Shown: positions 1 to 11,749, numbered from the stretch's first letter. The stretch: 64,000 nt of DNA from Sipunculus nudus (GCA_026874595.1 CM049316.1:59901676-59965675); one strand, 5' to 3'. A program made the numbers and translations. The notes: generated by a model from the sequence alone, not told the origin.

Positions 1-540
1 CAAGTCCCAGATAAAAACCATTACTGTAGGTTGCAAAAGTTCAAACCTATCGATTCACATCTAAAATATTCTGTGTCCGTGTATGACTTGTACACCGCGG
101 TAGCGACACATAATCACAAGTAAACAAATTTAACAGGAACAAATTGGACATGAATCTATTAGACTGTCTTGAAGTTTACAGTGATTTTATCCTACACTGT
201 AGTGCCCCGGCTTGGGCCCTGACAACATTTATTAAAGGTGAATGCATACAGCCCTTTATGTGCCACTATAATTTAACTTATATTATAGACCAATATTATA
301 GAACATATTTAATGTTGATTCTAGTTGTACACCATACGGCAGTGTAATGGCTTTTAAAAATAATTCTTTCTTGGTTTCTACAAAGAAATATATAATAAGG
401 CCATTGAGAGTCATCTCTCTCATCACGTCATATCCATTGCGAAAGATCTTAAGAGTGTAAACAGAAGGGACAGATGGCCAAAAAATTCTTTACCTAGAAC
501 AATCGAATAACAGTTTGTTATAATTAATAAGGAAACTCAC
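1..540. other. Intron sequence of the serine protease gene, nothing recognised
   Basis: Lies downstream of the exon 3 donor on the minus strand. I looked for a further S1 exon and saw none; short open frames here lack splice sites or family motifs. Confidence 0.4.
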
Positions 541-730
541 GCTCCACTTTTGGCGATGCAGTGTGCCGCTGTGACCATCCATTGAGGGTGAACTATCGAC
601 CCCCCGCAGTGATGTCTCCAGTCTCCCCAACCAAAGTAGTCCAGCTGAAGAGAAACCATCCAGGGCCAAGAATGGGGCGCGGCTTCCACCCCACCCACGA
701 TGTACGAATCCGCTGGGCGCCGCCCACAGC
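541..730 (-). CDS. Serine protease exon 3: activation site and catalytic His
   Basis: The acceptor is GTTTTCAG before 730 and the donor is AGC|GTGAGT after 541. It encodes [20 protein letters not shown] at its start, then an HHCGGSIV stretch and WMVTAAHC, the classic S1A N-terminal half. It ends 2 nt into a codon, so at least one more exon must lie outside the window. Confidence 0.88.
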
Positions 731-3409
731 CTGAAAACGTTGTTCTAATTTACTAATTAGCAACTATTTATCTACCCTTTATTGGCAATATATTTTTCAG
801 TTATTACTTAATGATAAGAATAATTTTGAGTCATAGCTAAAATGCATTGATATCAGTTACAACACGCGATGCTATGACTCTGCGTGAAAACTTTTCAAGT
901 TGGAAAGAAATATATGGTTTCTACCTTTATCATATCATGTATATTCAGTACCATCTATAGAGGGATTATCCTCCTTTTATGTCATAAGGATATCATTTTC
1001 ATCCATAGGAATTACTAAATTGTTTAAGAAGAAGTCTTAATGATCAAATTCTTAAAAAGAAGTTCCTAATTTATGGATACTTTGGGAAATGTCGAGGGAA
1101 GTGTAACCAGAGGGCGACTCTCGGTTACATTTGCCTGTGGCAACCCGGGACTCCTATGTTTATCAGTTAATTAACAGGAATGAAAGGTTCCCTGACTAAG
1201 CTCACAATATACCGTCACACGCCTAAAGGGGCCCAATCACCTATCTGAGCTTTAAATTATTAACTAAGGGTAATCCCTTGGAGCTTTTATAAAAATAGGC
1301 CAGAAATCGTGATATCACCGCACATAGGTTGCTTGTTTTGTTTGTATCAACGTGTTTATAATATGTGGGACCCGCCAAAATAATCAAAACAAATTTAACC
1401 AGGGCATCAGACGGCAAGTCCGATAAGCAAGAGCTTAGCAAATTTTCAAAAAGTGACCTTTTTACTTCCGCATATATGCAACCTACCACCTTAGGTTACA
1501 TGTTTTTCCACGTTTGTCAACATTGCTGTTTACAAACATGTTGTTGATAAACAAGTTCATACATCCTTCATGAAGGCGTTATAAGAACTTTTCACATCCA
1601 AAATTACCGTTAGATCATTACGATATACACAGATGAAGCCAGAAATCACAAATTATTTTTCAAGAGGTAGGTAAATGGGCACCTTTAAGAGTTCAAAAAA
1701 GCAAATAAAACGAAACTGACATAATTATAAGTAATTACAATTATATGTTAACGGTTTTCACCATTTACATTTACAATTAAGTATACATATATAAAACACT
1801 CACAAATGTTTATAGACTATTGTTTGGCCTTATTAGAATCCATTTTATCCCTCTATATACACTTTTTTTTTTGCTATGAAGATTTTTATGAGTTATATTT
1901 CAAGGGAAAACATAGTGATGTAGGGTTGAAGATTAAAGGGCCTAATTCTTACGCCTTATTAAAGGAACATAATTATTTAAAATATGAGAAATCAGTCAAC
2001 ATTTGGCAAAGGATCAGACAAACTTGGTGAAGACAAGGTTATTGTAACATGCAAAAACAGCCGCAACTGACAGCTGCTGATTGGATGATGTCATGTAAAC
2101 ACTCTAAAAAGTAGTAAAGTAAACGGAGCCTATACGTCACAAGCTTGCCTTCACAACACAAATATCTCTTTCGTTCGGCTGTTACAAAAGTTTATAACCG
2201 TAAAAATCTGGAATCCTCTGCATGGCCTGTGAACAACAGCATCGACTAATGATCAAATTAACAGACTTAACCCGACCACATTGGATACGTTGATATCAGG
2301 ATGTCATGATTGTTGTGTAATATTAACTAAAACCTGATAATTTGATTATCCTGAAGAAAACAAAAGTCTATAAGCCGCAACAAATTAACTTTTTACAGCT
2401 TGTATATTACAATAAAACTGACTTGAATTGTAACTTCTCTTTAACCTATGTACTTATCCGACTGACTGGCATGTCAAATTCATTCCCGAGCGTGTGATTT
2501 TGACCTTGAAAGGAAAGGGGCAGTCAGATGTCCATTCGCCAGTAAATACATCTAAATCCACAGCTTCGTTTCTTATTTAAAATGAAATGCTCTAAGTTCC
2601 TTAGACGATCAAAACCCCAGGGCCATCAGCTCACTATATAGGGTCACACCTGAGTATATTCTCTTAATTCTTGATGTTAAAACTAAAAGTGCACTTCAAA
2701 TTTGCTCAAAAAAATGTCATCCAGCCATAAAAATTAATTTTAAGTAACGTAAATAAAATAAAGCAATGGTATCACCAAGTGTATATTGAAGTATCAACGG
2801 TGACACATGGCGAAATGATGATCCTTCCAACTGAAAAAAAAATATTCCCGTAAATATTAAATGGAGGTCAACAATTGTTGTTTTTTTTACAGCAGGACAC
2901 TCTTCTTAACCATCGTGGTTACAGTTTTCTCCCGTATATCTTTTTATATAAGCAGTAACTGTCACAAAACGGAGGGTAAGTTTTATGTATTTTTGTTCGT
3001 ATTGGCATACGTTTGGAGGAAATAAAACAAAACCAATTCAAAACATCATACCTTCAAATGGAGTCGGCGTGGGTCCTGGTGTCGTGGTGGGTCCTGTATA
3101 TGGTGGTGTGGTCGGTGGCGGGGTCGGGGGGTCGGTAGGGCCCGGTGACGGGGGTAGGGTGAAGTCATTAGGCAGACAGCAGTCACGAAATGTCGGCGAG
3201 CAAGGTAATTGGTAGTCCCATGTCCCGTTACAGGAATCAAACGCCCCACTCCCGCACCAACCGCCAAGATCACAACACAGGCTCGTATCCTCGCAGCCTG
3301 GCAACTGACACAGCACTATGGTAAAACATTATAACAATTAGAGTAGTGTAGCCTAATTTATCGTTATATATATAGGTCGGTGCTTAATATATATACAGAC
3401 CTGTATCGC

Positions 3410-3469
<60 letters not shown>

Positions 3470-5224
3470 TAGACTGATACATATTTTAACTTCAAATGGA
3501 GTACAGGGGCGGATCCAAGATTTAGAAAAAGGAGGAGCCTAACCCAGGAGGACTAATGAAAAAAATAATAAAAGGTCCCAAGGTCCGAAAAGGGGGGTCC
3601 AGGCCGCTGATATTGGTCTTAAACTGTTAAATGAAACGGTGGCTAAAAAAAGGGGTGGGGTCCGGACCACCGGACCCCCTGCATGGACCCTCCCCCTGGA
3701 TCAGCTTCTGGAGTAAACCGTGGAGGTGGAATGATTCGTGGTGAATTGACGCAAGTGAACCGATACGATTACCGGCAAGGGCCAATGTGATTATCGAATT
3801 CTCTTACAAAAATCGATATGCTTATCGATGGCGCTGACAAGAATCAATATGATTATTGATGACGCTGACAAGAATCGATATGATTATCGATGGCGCTGAT
3901 AAGAAACGATATGATTATCGATGGTGCTGACAAGAATCGATATGCTTATTGATGGCGCTGACAAGAATCGATATGCTTAATGATGGCGCTGACAAGAATC
4001 AATATGATTATCGATGGCGCTGACAAGAATCGAAATGCTTATCGACGGCGCTGACAAGAATCGATATGCTTATCAATCTCTGACAAGAATCGATATGATT
4101 ATCGATGGCGCTGACAATAATCAATGTTAAAATATATTTCGACTTGATCATATTTCAAGATAAATAAAGTGCATTCTTGAAATACGTTGTTCTTCTGTTA
4201 CTGCTTAACCAAAGCCTCCCTTCTGTTAGAAACGAGAATCTTTTATAAATATACAGAATCTCTGATTATTAAAATCGATATATTATCGGTCCCGTTTATC
4301 TGATACCGTATTTGTCATCTGATATATATTGATTTAAGCGAGCTTTTCAAATAAACGGGGTGTTAATCTTGAAACTTGTAGCTGTGCTTATATGATACTA
4401 TGAATTGCTATATCAGATGCCTTGTTTCTGAGTTATTCAGAGCGTTCTCAGTCATCTATTTTTGGAATTTTTCTTTTTATAATGTATAATGCACAATTGA
4501 TAATCTTGTGTGGATAATCGGTATTAACATCGCTAACGAAACATCCGTTCACTTATTCCGAGACAAAAATCTATATTGTCATGTCTCTTATATAAATATC
4601 CAAGTTAATATGATTTTCATATGTGCTGATTAGAACAAGATGCATGAGTTCATAATTATACGTGGACAACCAAATTTGCAGTTATAGAAACATTCGAGAT
4701 GGCTTTATTTTCCCTTTCTATCGGCTTACAAATCACCATGATGTAATAAAAGAGCGACAAATGTTCGTTTGCATTTATTGTCATATTTTATCAAGGGAAT
4801 TTAATTGTTGTACGCATACGTTAATAAATAATTATTAGGTGGTCTCACAAATCGGATGTTCGTCAATCGACTTACATTATTGTACATGGAATAAGAAATA
4901 AAATTATTATCGGCTTCGAAAATATGTATGGCATATAAGCTACCGTGTTCCCAAATATTCATAACAGATTTTATTTTCAGGCATGTGTGACATTTGAAAA
5001 TTAAACTACTTGAATGAAATTTTACAGTGCCTTTATTTTGTATTTAGTTTTTAAATGTAAAAGTAAAATCAAGGATTTTATTTCATTTAGATAAATGAGT
5101 TTTTGTGTCAATTGAATCTTCATTCAATATGCAGGGAGGAATTATGGTCCTTGAATGTAAATAAATCTCAATTACCTGAAGCTGCGCCTAGAGCTAGCAT
5201 TAATAGCGCCCGCCAATGGTCCAT
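541..5224 (-). CDS. Secreted S1A (chymotrypsin-fold) serine protease with Cys-rich and Pro/Thr-rich N-terminal region, 5' part only
   Basis: Three exons read on the minus strand (5224-5176, 3315-3052, 730-541) join in phase into 167 codons plus 2 nt. Residues 1-16 ([16 protein letters not shown]) are a hydrophobic signal peptide. Residues 17 to about 67 carry nine cysteines, including two CC pairs, followed by a Pro/Thr-rich linker to about 104. Residues 106-110 are CGRRP, whose Cys normally ties the propeptide to the catalytic domain. IVGG at 115-118 is the activation site, and TAAHC with catalytic His161 follows. The Asp and Ser of the triad lie on exons beyond the left edge; none was found in 1-540. 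Such proteins are secreted zymogens cleaved before Ile. The residue before IVGG is Tyr114, not the usual Arg or Lys. The Cys-rich module is not one I recognise. Digestive or defence protease are both possible; the fold is secure, the role is not. Confidence 0.82.
1223..1688. mobile_element. TTAA-type MITE, copy 1
   Basis: About 466 bp with inverted ends: left CTAAAGGGGCCCAATCACC, right GGTAAATGGGCACCTTTAA. The body is closely similar along its length to 20717-21159 (shared landmarks AATATGTGGG, CCGATAAGC and CAACATG TTGTTGA). TTAA at the ends is the target site of piggyBac- and Kolobok-type transposons; the left TTAA has decayed to CTAA. The short open frame inside (GPAKIIK...) recurs in copy 2 only because the repeat does. 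It lies in the intron between protease exons 2 and 3. Confidence 0.7.
1935..2170 (+). repeat. Dispersed repeat related to 52430-52680
   Basis: Contains landmarks TATGAGAAATCAGTC, GTAACATGCAAAAACA, AGCTGCTGATT and ATGTAAACACTCTAAAAA. These recur in reverse complement and inverse order near the right-hand copy. No coding capacity; the ends were not defined. Confidence 0.55.
3052..3315 (-). CDS. Serine protease exon 2: Cys-rich module and Pro/Thr linker
   Basis: The acceptor is TTTTACCATAG just before 3315 and the donor is GAAG|GTATG after 3052. The exon starts with 2 nt and ends with 1 nt of split codons, matching its neighbours exactly. Nine cysteines lie in the first ~50 residues. A linker with repeated PTPPP and [10 protein letters not shown]-type runs follows, a likely O-glycosylation region. 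The Gly-Val reading frame on the opposite strand is its shadow. Confidence 0.75.
3413..3468. repeat. (TA)n microsatellite
   Basis: Uninterrupted TA dinucleotide run of about 28 units in the intron between protease exons 1 and 2. Confidence 0.95.
3498..3714. mobile_element. Short foldback MITE with GGATCC-like ends, copy 1
   Basis: Begins near GGGGCGGATCCAAGATTTAG and ends near CCCCTGGATCAGCTTCTG, so the termini are imperfect inverted repeats. A G-rich left half and C-rich right half surround GGTCCAGGCC-like blocks. The same layout and internal text (CCCAGGAGGACTAATGAAAA, GACCCTCCCCCTGGATC) recur at 19011-19216. Confidence 0.65.
3806..4127 (+). repeat. 31-bp minisatellite with a hairpin in each unit
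   Basis: About ten units of ~31 bp. The core is ATCGATA, then TGAT or TGCT, then TATCGAT, followed by GGCGCTGACAAGA. The two 7-bp halves are perfect inverted repeats. One unit near 3843 carries changes on both arms (ATCAATA/TATTGAT) that keep pairing; others have single-arm changes, some allowing a G-T wobble. One unit near 4070 is truncated. It lies in the first intron of the protease gene. Confidence 0.9.
5176..5224 (-). CDS. Serine protease exon 1: signal peptide
   Basis: ATG at 5224-5222 opens 16 codons plus one base, ending in a TCAG|GTAAT donor. Hydrophobic core LLMLALGA. The single leftover base completes a Val codon with the first two bases of the next exon, which supports the join. 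Too short for ordinary ORF calling. Confidence 0.75.
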
Positions 5225-5269
5225 CGTTGTGTGTCGCACGTGGCCAGTCAATGGTCAAGAAATGTTACG

Positions 5270-5335
5270 AGTTCGGTCGTATACGCCACACGCGAATGAT
5301 AGCACTAACTATCGTATTATCTTATCATAAAGCTG
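5270..5335 (-). promoter_or_regulatory. Cluster of GATA-like motifs upstream of the serine protease
   Basis: Reading toward the gene, TGATAAGATAA (5328-5318) is followed closely by CGATAG and by a TATCA in reverse orientation, about 50-105 bp upstream of the ATG. GATA factors commonly drive gut and blood-cell genes in animals, which would suit a secreted protease. No TATA box was identified and the transcription start is unknown. Confidence 0.3.
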
Positions 5336-7720
5336 TCATTTCTCTGGACAGCAAGTCGGTGGATGTCTTGAAATTAGTTTTTTTATTAATGTGAAGGAGG
5401 AATTTCGCCCAAGAATACACAATGTGCCTGCAGGCCCCTAAATTATATTATTATAATTATAAGAATATTACTGTTATAATAATGATATGCATTATTGGCA
5501 TATTATCATTATTGTAATAATAATTATTATTTTAATCGTTGATTGCGATAACCACAACTGCGAATCGGAAATAAGTGCCCTTGGACGAGACAAATAAACG
5601 TCTGCCATATATGTTCGAATCGAATGAACCACCAGTCCGGGTTATGTCTAGTGAAAATCTGATAAAAAAATCAGTGAATCTAATTGAATCCTCGACCTTA
5701 GTGAAGAGGTTGTATTTTACTTTTAAACTGTAGATCTTAATAATAATTTTGATCTGTCTCATTTGATGTGATACACATGAAACATTTGGTGTCTTTCGTC
5801 GGTAACAAGTGTCGCTAGCATGCGTGGGAAAGGTTTAATGGGACCATTTCACGGAATATTGCCATGACTAGCATATTACACGTTCTTGCGTATTTCAGAT
5901 AGTTCCTGACAGACTAAATCTCACACTTCTCAGGACTGATGGGAACATATACGAAATGAACCAAATCAGGACACACTGTAAACATGGTTCCCCGATAGAT
6001 CTGGGCAATATTTTAATGTTTATATAAGACCTCGCTTAGACGACCACCTCGAAGGTACGATCATTTTATCGAGGTCCAGTTGTCGGTACGCTCCCGAGGC
6101 AGCGGAAATCTTGCGCTTCTAAAGAAGCTATTGATTTTCCCGCTGCCTGCTTTGACCGTTTATGATGCACTTAAACACCAGGTGGTGCACATGGGCCTGT
6201 CTGCTGAAAAACTGCTGATGTGACTAGCAGCCAACCAAATGTAAGTCAACAAACACTCGACAGGTATTAGGCTCCGCCAAGAAACCACGTGTGGAGCAAT
6301 TCTCTCTGAGCCTGTGGCCTGTTCAAACGGTGGCCAGGGCGATGAGCTGTCACTCAAAACGAAATGAACAACATTGGCTTCGTGAATTCCTCGCTTGGCT
6401 GGTAAAACGTTTTGTCCTATAGCACAGGGTCTCATCTGATTGGACCAAAATGCAGTGCTCCCCTATATAGTGTAGAGACTCAGGATACAAGGTCTTATAA
6501 CAAAAAAGCGCTTACGATGTAGGTAGTTGGCCTATGGATAAAGCGCTGTGTAAAGAGGGTAGTTGTTGGTCGTAATTTCGAGTTTTCACTGTATTATACG
6601 TCAGTTTGCTTACCTTATTTAATCGGTGTCCCAATGAGGCAACCTTTCCCATGCACTAAGTTTAAGTCAGCGCGAGTCACTCCCATATACAAAGGTCGAG
6701 GATCCAAAGAATATCTATATTATAATTTACGGTGGAAGTTGAGGAATCTAAGCCTAGTCTAAAAAACCCTTACGGTTGAGACAGTAGTTTTATCCAAAGT
6801 AGTAATACAAGCCTCGTTAGGCGAGGTTTAACGGTGTTAGCATTTAATAAATGCTAATTGACGAGAAAGATTAACGAATGATTCCATAAAATTATTATTA
6901 TGAGGTAACACCGGATTTATGATTTAAAATAAAAGCTTATATTAAAACTAGGAGAGAAGAAAATATATTGTATGTCAGAGATGCACTGGCCAATGATGAA
7001 CTTTTCCTTCCCAGGAAAATGATATCAGGATAAAAAGATATCAGAATACTTATATGTTAAATAAGTCGTTAAAAGGTTTTTCTTTGTTTCCAAAACAACA
7101 ATTTAGAAGGAAATCGATTTCTATAGAACACATTTAGAACAGGTTTGGTAAACAAAATATCAACAAATATATATATATATAAATAAAATGTAAATTCGTT
7201 TATAATGAAATTAATAGGCATAAATTTGTCTACTCCAAAACATCAAATCATTATGTAGGAGAAAAAAATAAAAAGGAATCAATACCCGGGACAAAAGTCT
7301 ATCAATTTAAAATAAAATACAAATCAATGAGAAAAAAAAACTATCAGACATCAACTTAAAATTATTACACGGCAACAACAATAGGTACCAAATATCAAAA
7401 TAATAATCGAATATCTTCTCTCTTTGTGAACTGTGCAGTGAAAGAAAATGCAGCATATATACGCTTTATATCCGTAAACTAGTGAATGAAACATGGTAAA
7501 ATGCTATGAAAATACTTCAAATCGAAATAAGTGCTTGGGAATCACTTCTAATTTGTCATAAACAGACACTGTGTGGTAAAACAAACTAAAACTGGACCCC
7601 GGGACCTTGCTGGCCGCAGACTGCTGGTCTCACTGTAAACTGGATGTATGCTGTATGAGTGTATAAACCAAGGTTAAATATTTTGGAGTTGTGCTTACAC
7701 ATCATTTGGCATAGTCACAT
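5330..7720. other. Intergenic stretch, no gene recognised
   Basis: AT-rich sequence upstream of the protease gene. Includes an ATTATA-rich low-complexity patch at about 5440-5540. Open frames on both strands are short and show no family signal or splice structure. Confidence 0.4.
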
Positions 7721-7726
7721 CACAGG

Positions 7727-8870
7727 TTTTAGCTCTGAAGGTCATCTGAGCTAAAGTGGTTGGTCTTTGTCCGTCCGTCTGTCTGTCCGTTAACCAGGCA
7801 CAAATCGTAACCGCTTGACCTGGGATCTTTAAACTTGACATCCAGAGAGGTCTATAAAAAATCCCTAGAAATCTGAAATTAGGTCTCTGTTACCCATTTT
7901 TTTACATATTTGCATATTCATCACTGAGTGTTTCATCAGTTTCTGCAGACTGGTGACGCCACCTGTTTATTTTTCTAATTTTTACGCATTTTTCTTTATT
8001 TTAAGACCTGCAAAGATTTGGACGCTCGTTTAAAGGGCACAAATCGTAACCATTGGACCTGGAATCTTCTATCTTTACATTCAGGGAGGTCCATGAAAAA
8101 TCTACTTGGAAACTTGAAATTAGGTAGCTATTATCCATATCCTCTGATCTATGAGGCTCAGAAGCAACCCCAAGAATAATTTATAAATAATTATTTGATA
8201 CAATAGCTCCAGTATCTGGACAACTAATGCATTGATCACCATGATTCTTTGCATGCACATTCATCTTTGAGTGTTTCATCAGTTCCTGCAGACTGGTGGC
8301 ACCAGGATTTTTATTTTTTATTTTTATGCGTTTTTTCTCTATTTTGAGACCTTCAAAGATGCAGTCATCCGTTAACAGGGCATAGATCGCGACCATTGGA
8401 CCTGGAATCTTCTAACTTGATATCAAGGGAAAATTCTCTTGGAAACCGAAAATTAGGTCTCTTGCTACCCATATCCTCCGAGCTATTGGACTCAGAAGTA
8501 CCTACCAGAATAGTTAAAAATTTTATACAAAAGCTCCAGTATCCGAACAACTAATGTATTGGTCCCCATAATTCTTTGCATGCATATTCATCATGGAGTG
8601 TTTCATCTGTTCCTAATGATTGGTGGCACCACCTGGATTTTCTTTTTCAAATTCATATGCATTTTCTTAAACTTTTTTGAGACCTTCAAAGTTGCAGTCA
8701 TCCGTTAACAGAGCACAAATCGTTACCATTGCACCTAGAATCTTCTAACTTGACATCCAGGAAGGTCCATGAAAAATCTCCTTAGAAATTTAACTTTGGT
8801 CTCTGTTACCCATATCCTTTGAGCCACGCTTCGGTTGATTTTTCGAAACCACCTACAAAATATGGCTTTC
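7727..8870 (-). repeat. Tandem array of ~337-bp units (family 1), reverse orientation
   Basis: Starts with a hairpin TTTAGCTC...GAGCTAAA and then GTCCGTCCGTCTGTCTGTCC. The phrase 'gcacaaatcgtaacc(at)tggacctggaatctt' recurs at about 7798, 8036, 8376 and 8712. Units also share 'catgaaaaatctcc', 'aattaggtctctgttaccc' and 'cactgagtgtttcatcag'. This is the reverse complement of the array at 36.3-39.5 kb. Open frames inside are by-products of the repeat. Confidence 0.8.
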
Positions 8871-8983
8871 AGATGATAAATTTCCTTTTGTGAACGTCTT
8901 TCTAGACGGCTGAGCGTCATGACCCCTGGGTCACTTTTTATCGGTACAAAGGAAGTGAAATTAGAATCGAATTTATAATTTTT

Positions 8984-9014
8984 GTTATTATTGTTATTAT
9001 TATTATTATTATTA
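8984..9014. repeat. (TTA)n microsatellite
   Basis: Near-perfect trinucleotide run; it produces an apparent poly-Asn stretch in a spurious frame. Confidence 0.9.
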
Positions 9015-9436
9015 TGGAAGTGCTTATTTCCACTCCCCCTAAGAGTTACCAATCCCCATGTTAGCTGGAACAAATAAATGTTTGTTAGATCAGATATTCA
9101 TTTTACTTTAGGATAACATTGACGAATATATATATAAAATAACAAATGAATGTTATTTGGCTTACCTTTGATATGCATATCTGTCTAATCAGTAGAGTGA
9201 CAATGGTCTTAAAGTACACTTTGTTAAATTTATAGATTTAATTTTTCGTGTGATCAAAATTCTAGTAATTTTCGCCTATTTTGACACCACAGTAACATCA
9301 CTGAAAATGTTTCAGATGAAATCAGTGGTATGGTAAAATACTGAAACAACCTACCAGGGTACAGGGTAACCTTAATTTAATCATTAAGGCAAGTACACCC
9401 GTAATTATCTAAATAAACAATACAACATCTAAATTT

Positions 9437-9452
9437 CTCTCATTCTCTCTCT

Positions 9453-9493
<41 letters not shown>
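9437..9493. repeat. (CT)n microsatellite
   Basis: CT dinucleotide run with a few interruptions at its left end. Confidence 0.93.
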
Positions 9494-9496
<3 letters not shown>

Positions 9497-9544
9497 TTGT
9501 TAATAAGAAATGAATTATACAATATTACACTACTTACATATAAA

Positions 9545-9805
9545 TTTATCGGACAAAATAATTTTATTAAGTGAGACAAGTCTGGGATCCATTATAATTA
9601 ATTTAACTCTCTTTCCGTCTTTCTCTCCTTCATTATATCTCTCATTCTATCTCTCATTCTCTATCTTTCTCATTCGTTCATTCATTCATTCATTCATTCA
9701 TTCATTCATTCATTCTTTCTTTCTTTCTCTCTCGTCATATACATCGTTATCGGACAAAATAAAATTATTAAATGAGACAAGTCTGGGATTCATGAAAATT
9801 AAACT
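9545..9805 (+). repeat. Direct duplication flanking a CT/TTCA microsatellite
   Basis: The phrase 'tatcggacaaaataa..ttattaa.tgagacaagtctggga' occurs at about 9548 and again at about 9750, roughly 200 bp apart. The spacer contains CT-rich sequence and about ten TTCA units (9671-9715). The array probably grew by duplication of a microsatellite-bearing unit. Confidence 0.75.
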
Positions 9806-10277
9806 CATTTATTAATTAATAAATTAGTTAATTCATACATGATCAAGGGTGCATTAATGTTTGTATTACACTTAAAGAGAAACCAGTTTTTTGTCCGTCC
9901 GTCAACATGTGTCATGAATGATGCAAAAACATTCGCTCGGGGTAACTAAATAAAAACCTGCAAGAATGAATATAAAGCTGACCCAAAAACGTAAGATTAA
10001 TAATAATTTAATAAAAGCAGTGTTTTAACTAAGGCCGGGATGGCCTCACACGTACAAGGTCACTTGGAGCGTCGCGGTTCAGTGATCGCAAACATGCGGT
10101 AATCCGTTGGCCAAATTCAGGACACCAGCCTCGACAACGTTGTCGCGATCTGGTCAAAAATGCTTCAAAAACCGGTAGCTCCTGTATTTAAATGTTCCTT
10201 GATTTCTTCCTTCATATTTTTTTTGTCCATGACCGTTGCATATATGAACCGTGCAGGGTCATTTTCGACTGTCAACG

Positions 10278-10362
10278 CTCACACACGGATATCTGGGCAC
10301 GCGGATATTTGGTGAGCAGATATTTGGGAAGCGGATAACTGCATGGGAAGCAGATAGCCGGG
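10278..10362 (+). repeat. Short degenerate tandem repeat around GCGGATATTTGG
   Basis: About five imperfect ~18-bp units reading like 'ggatatttgggaagc'. Small, no coding role seen. Confidence 0.5.
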
Positions 10363-11284
10363 CCTGAATCATGTACATGTTCTAGTTATTTGACTTACCG
10401 GTAGATGTCACCAATGTGAGAGGGCAGCGCACTTATGACCTGGTTTTGATAAATTCAGGCCACAGTTCGATTGCAGTGATACAGCAAATTTACGGCTTTG
10501 TTAAATCGATCCGGTCACAGAAAGCTTCACTAGGGCGTTTTCAGCGCACACGACAGGTAGCACGAAACGGGTAGGTGACAATTTTCTCCATGGGTTTTGG
10601 CTACGTGTCTAATGACTGGTAAACTCAAAACTTACTTACAAAGATGGTTAATCTTGGACTTGGGTGATTCAAAGCATATATAATATAGTATATGTCATTT
10701 ATGTGCATTGCCTTTTAAATTTGCCAACACGACATCAGTGCATATCGTGTATATTTTAGCTCAAATGCGATGCACTGGAGCTGGACAGCATACAATCGTT
10801 TATTCTCTCGTGCAGAAACTAGCCTTTAACATTAACTGATTAACTCGTGATGCTTGATTTGCAAAATAATTAAGCCTGCAACATGCACAGTGGAGCAAAC
10901 AAAAGTTTGTTTCTGTAGACAGTAGGGGGCACCACCTATTCCATTCATCAGCTAGATTATTAGCCCATTGTTGGTTACTCAGAACAGATGATTAATTGAT
11001 TTTCTTTATTGCCTCAAATGGGGCAAAGTGAACAGCCAAGTTAACAGCGTAGAGAGACCTCCCCCTCCCCCCAATCCACTGCATGGGTATAAATATGTTG
11101 CATATACTGGCTTTTAACTGTGTGAGAAATCTTTGAAGAAAAAAAGGAGCCACTATAGAACGCGGGCTTCGCTTCCATTGAGGAACATATAAATAAAATT
11201 GTCTCCTCTCATTCCCTATTTTAACTCCTACTTTTCCCTGTAGATGTCCCTACACTCAACTCTTCTAACATAATCAATTACTAA

Positions 11285-11378
11285 GCATCAGAAGTCGCCT
11301 GAATCGGGAATCAAACCTACGATCTCTAGACTAGGAGCCCTATAAGCTACCAAGTGAGCCGTGAAGACGAGATACCAG
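11285..11378 (-). mobile_element. tRNA-derived SINE head
   Basis: On the minus strand the text GGCTCACTTGGTAGC (box-A-like) is followed after ~35 nt by GGTTTGATTCC, a close match to the RNA polymerase III box B consensus. The cloverleaf is not intact enough for a working tRNA, so a tRNA-derived SINE is the best reading. The tail was not delimited. Confidence 0.55.
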
Positions 11379-11736
11379 TAGGAGCAAGTTTTGTTCATTT
11401 ATATGTATGATTGAAGAGGCATCTATCGCGAAAATGGGAAACCATTTACTATTTTAACAGGAAAATTAAGCTATAGGTGGGGGCTCCGCCCCCACACCCC
11501 CGTTCAGACGGGGAACCCAGGTTCCCCGGACCCCTCCTCCTCTAATATAATAAACTCCAGCTATGAGCAAAATTAAATACGGGAATTCTGAGGAAAATGA
11601 TATGTATCGGCCTTTTCCAGGAAACAATTTATTATGCGACACCCGTTGTACCGGCGGTAGGCTGAAGCCTGGTTTCTATAGTTCTGCCGAAAAAAAATTT
11701 TAAAAAAAATTAAGCATGGCAACGTGAAAACCCATA

Positions 11737-11749
11737 CCCCCCCCCCCCC
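11737..11749. repeat. Poly-C tract
   Basis: Thirteen-base C homopolymer, a likely length-variable site. Confidence 0.8.

Noticed and set aside
1365-1547. Frame beginning MGPAKIIK, similar to one at 20833
   Set aside because: Similarity is due to the shared TTAA-type MITE; the frames diverge by indels after ~25 residues.
2985-3215. Gly/Val-rich frame on the plus strand
   Set aside because: It is the antisense shadow of the Pro/Thr linker exon of the protease, which has matching splice sites and phase.
3806-4127. CRISPR-like array with 31-bp repeats
   Set aside because: Units are head-to-tail with no unique spacers, in a eukaryotic intron. It is a minisatellite.
10135-10150. CGACAACGTTGTCG palindrome as an operator-like site
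   Set aside because: A single 14-bp palindrome with no linked gene; may be chance.
11285-11378. Functional tRNA gene on the minus strand
   Set aside because: Good box B, but the cloverleaf arms do not all pair; better read as a SINE head.
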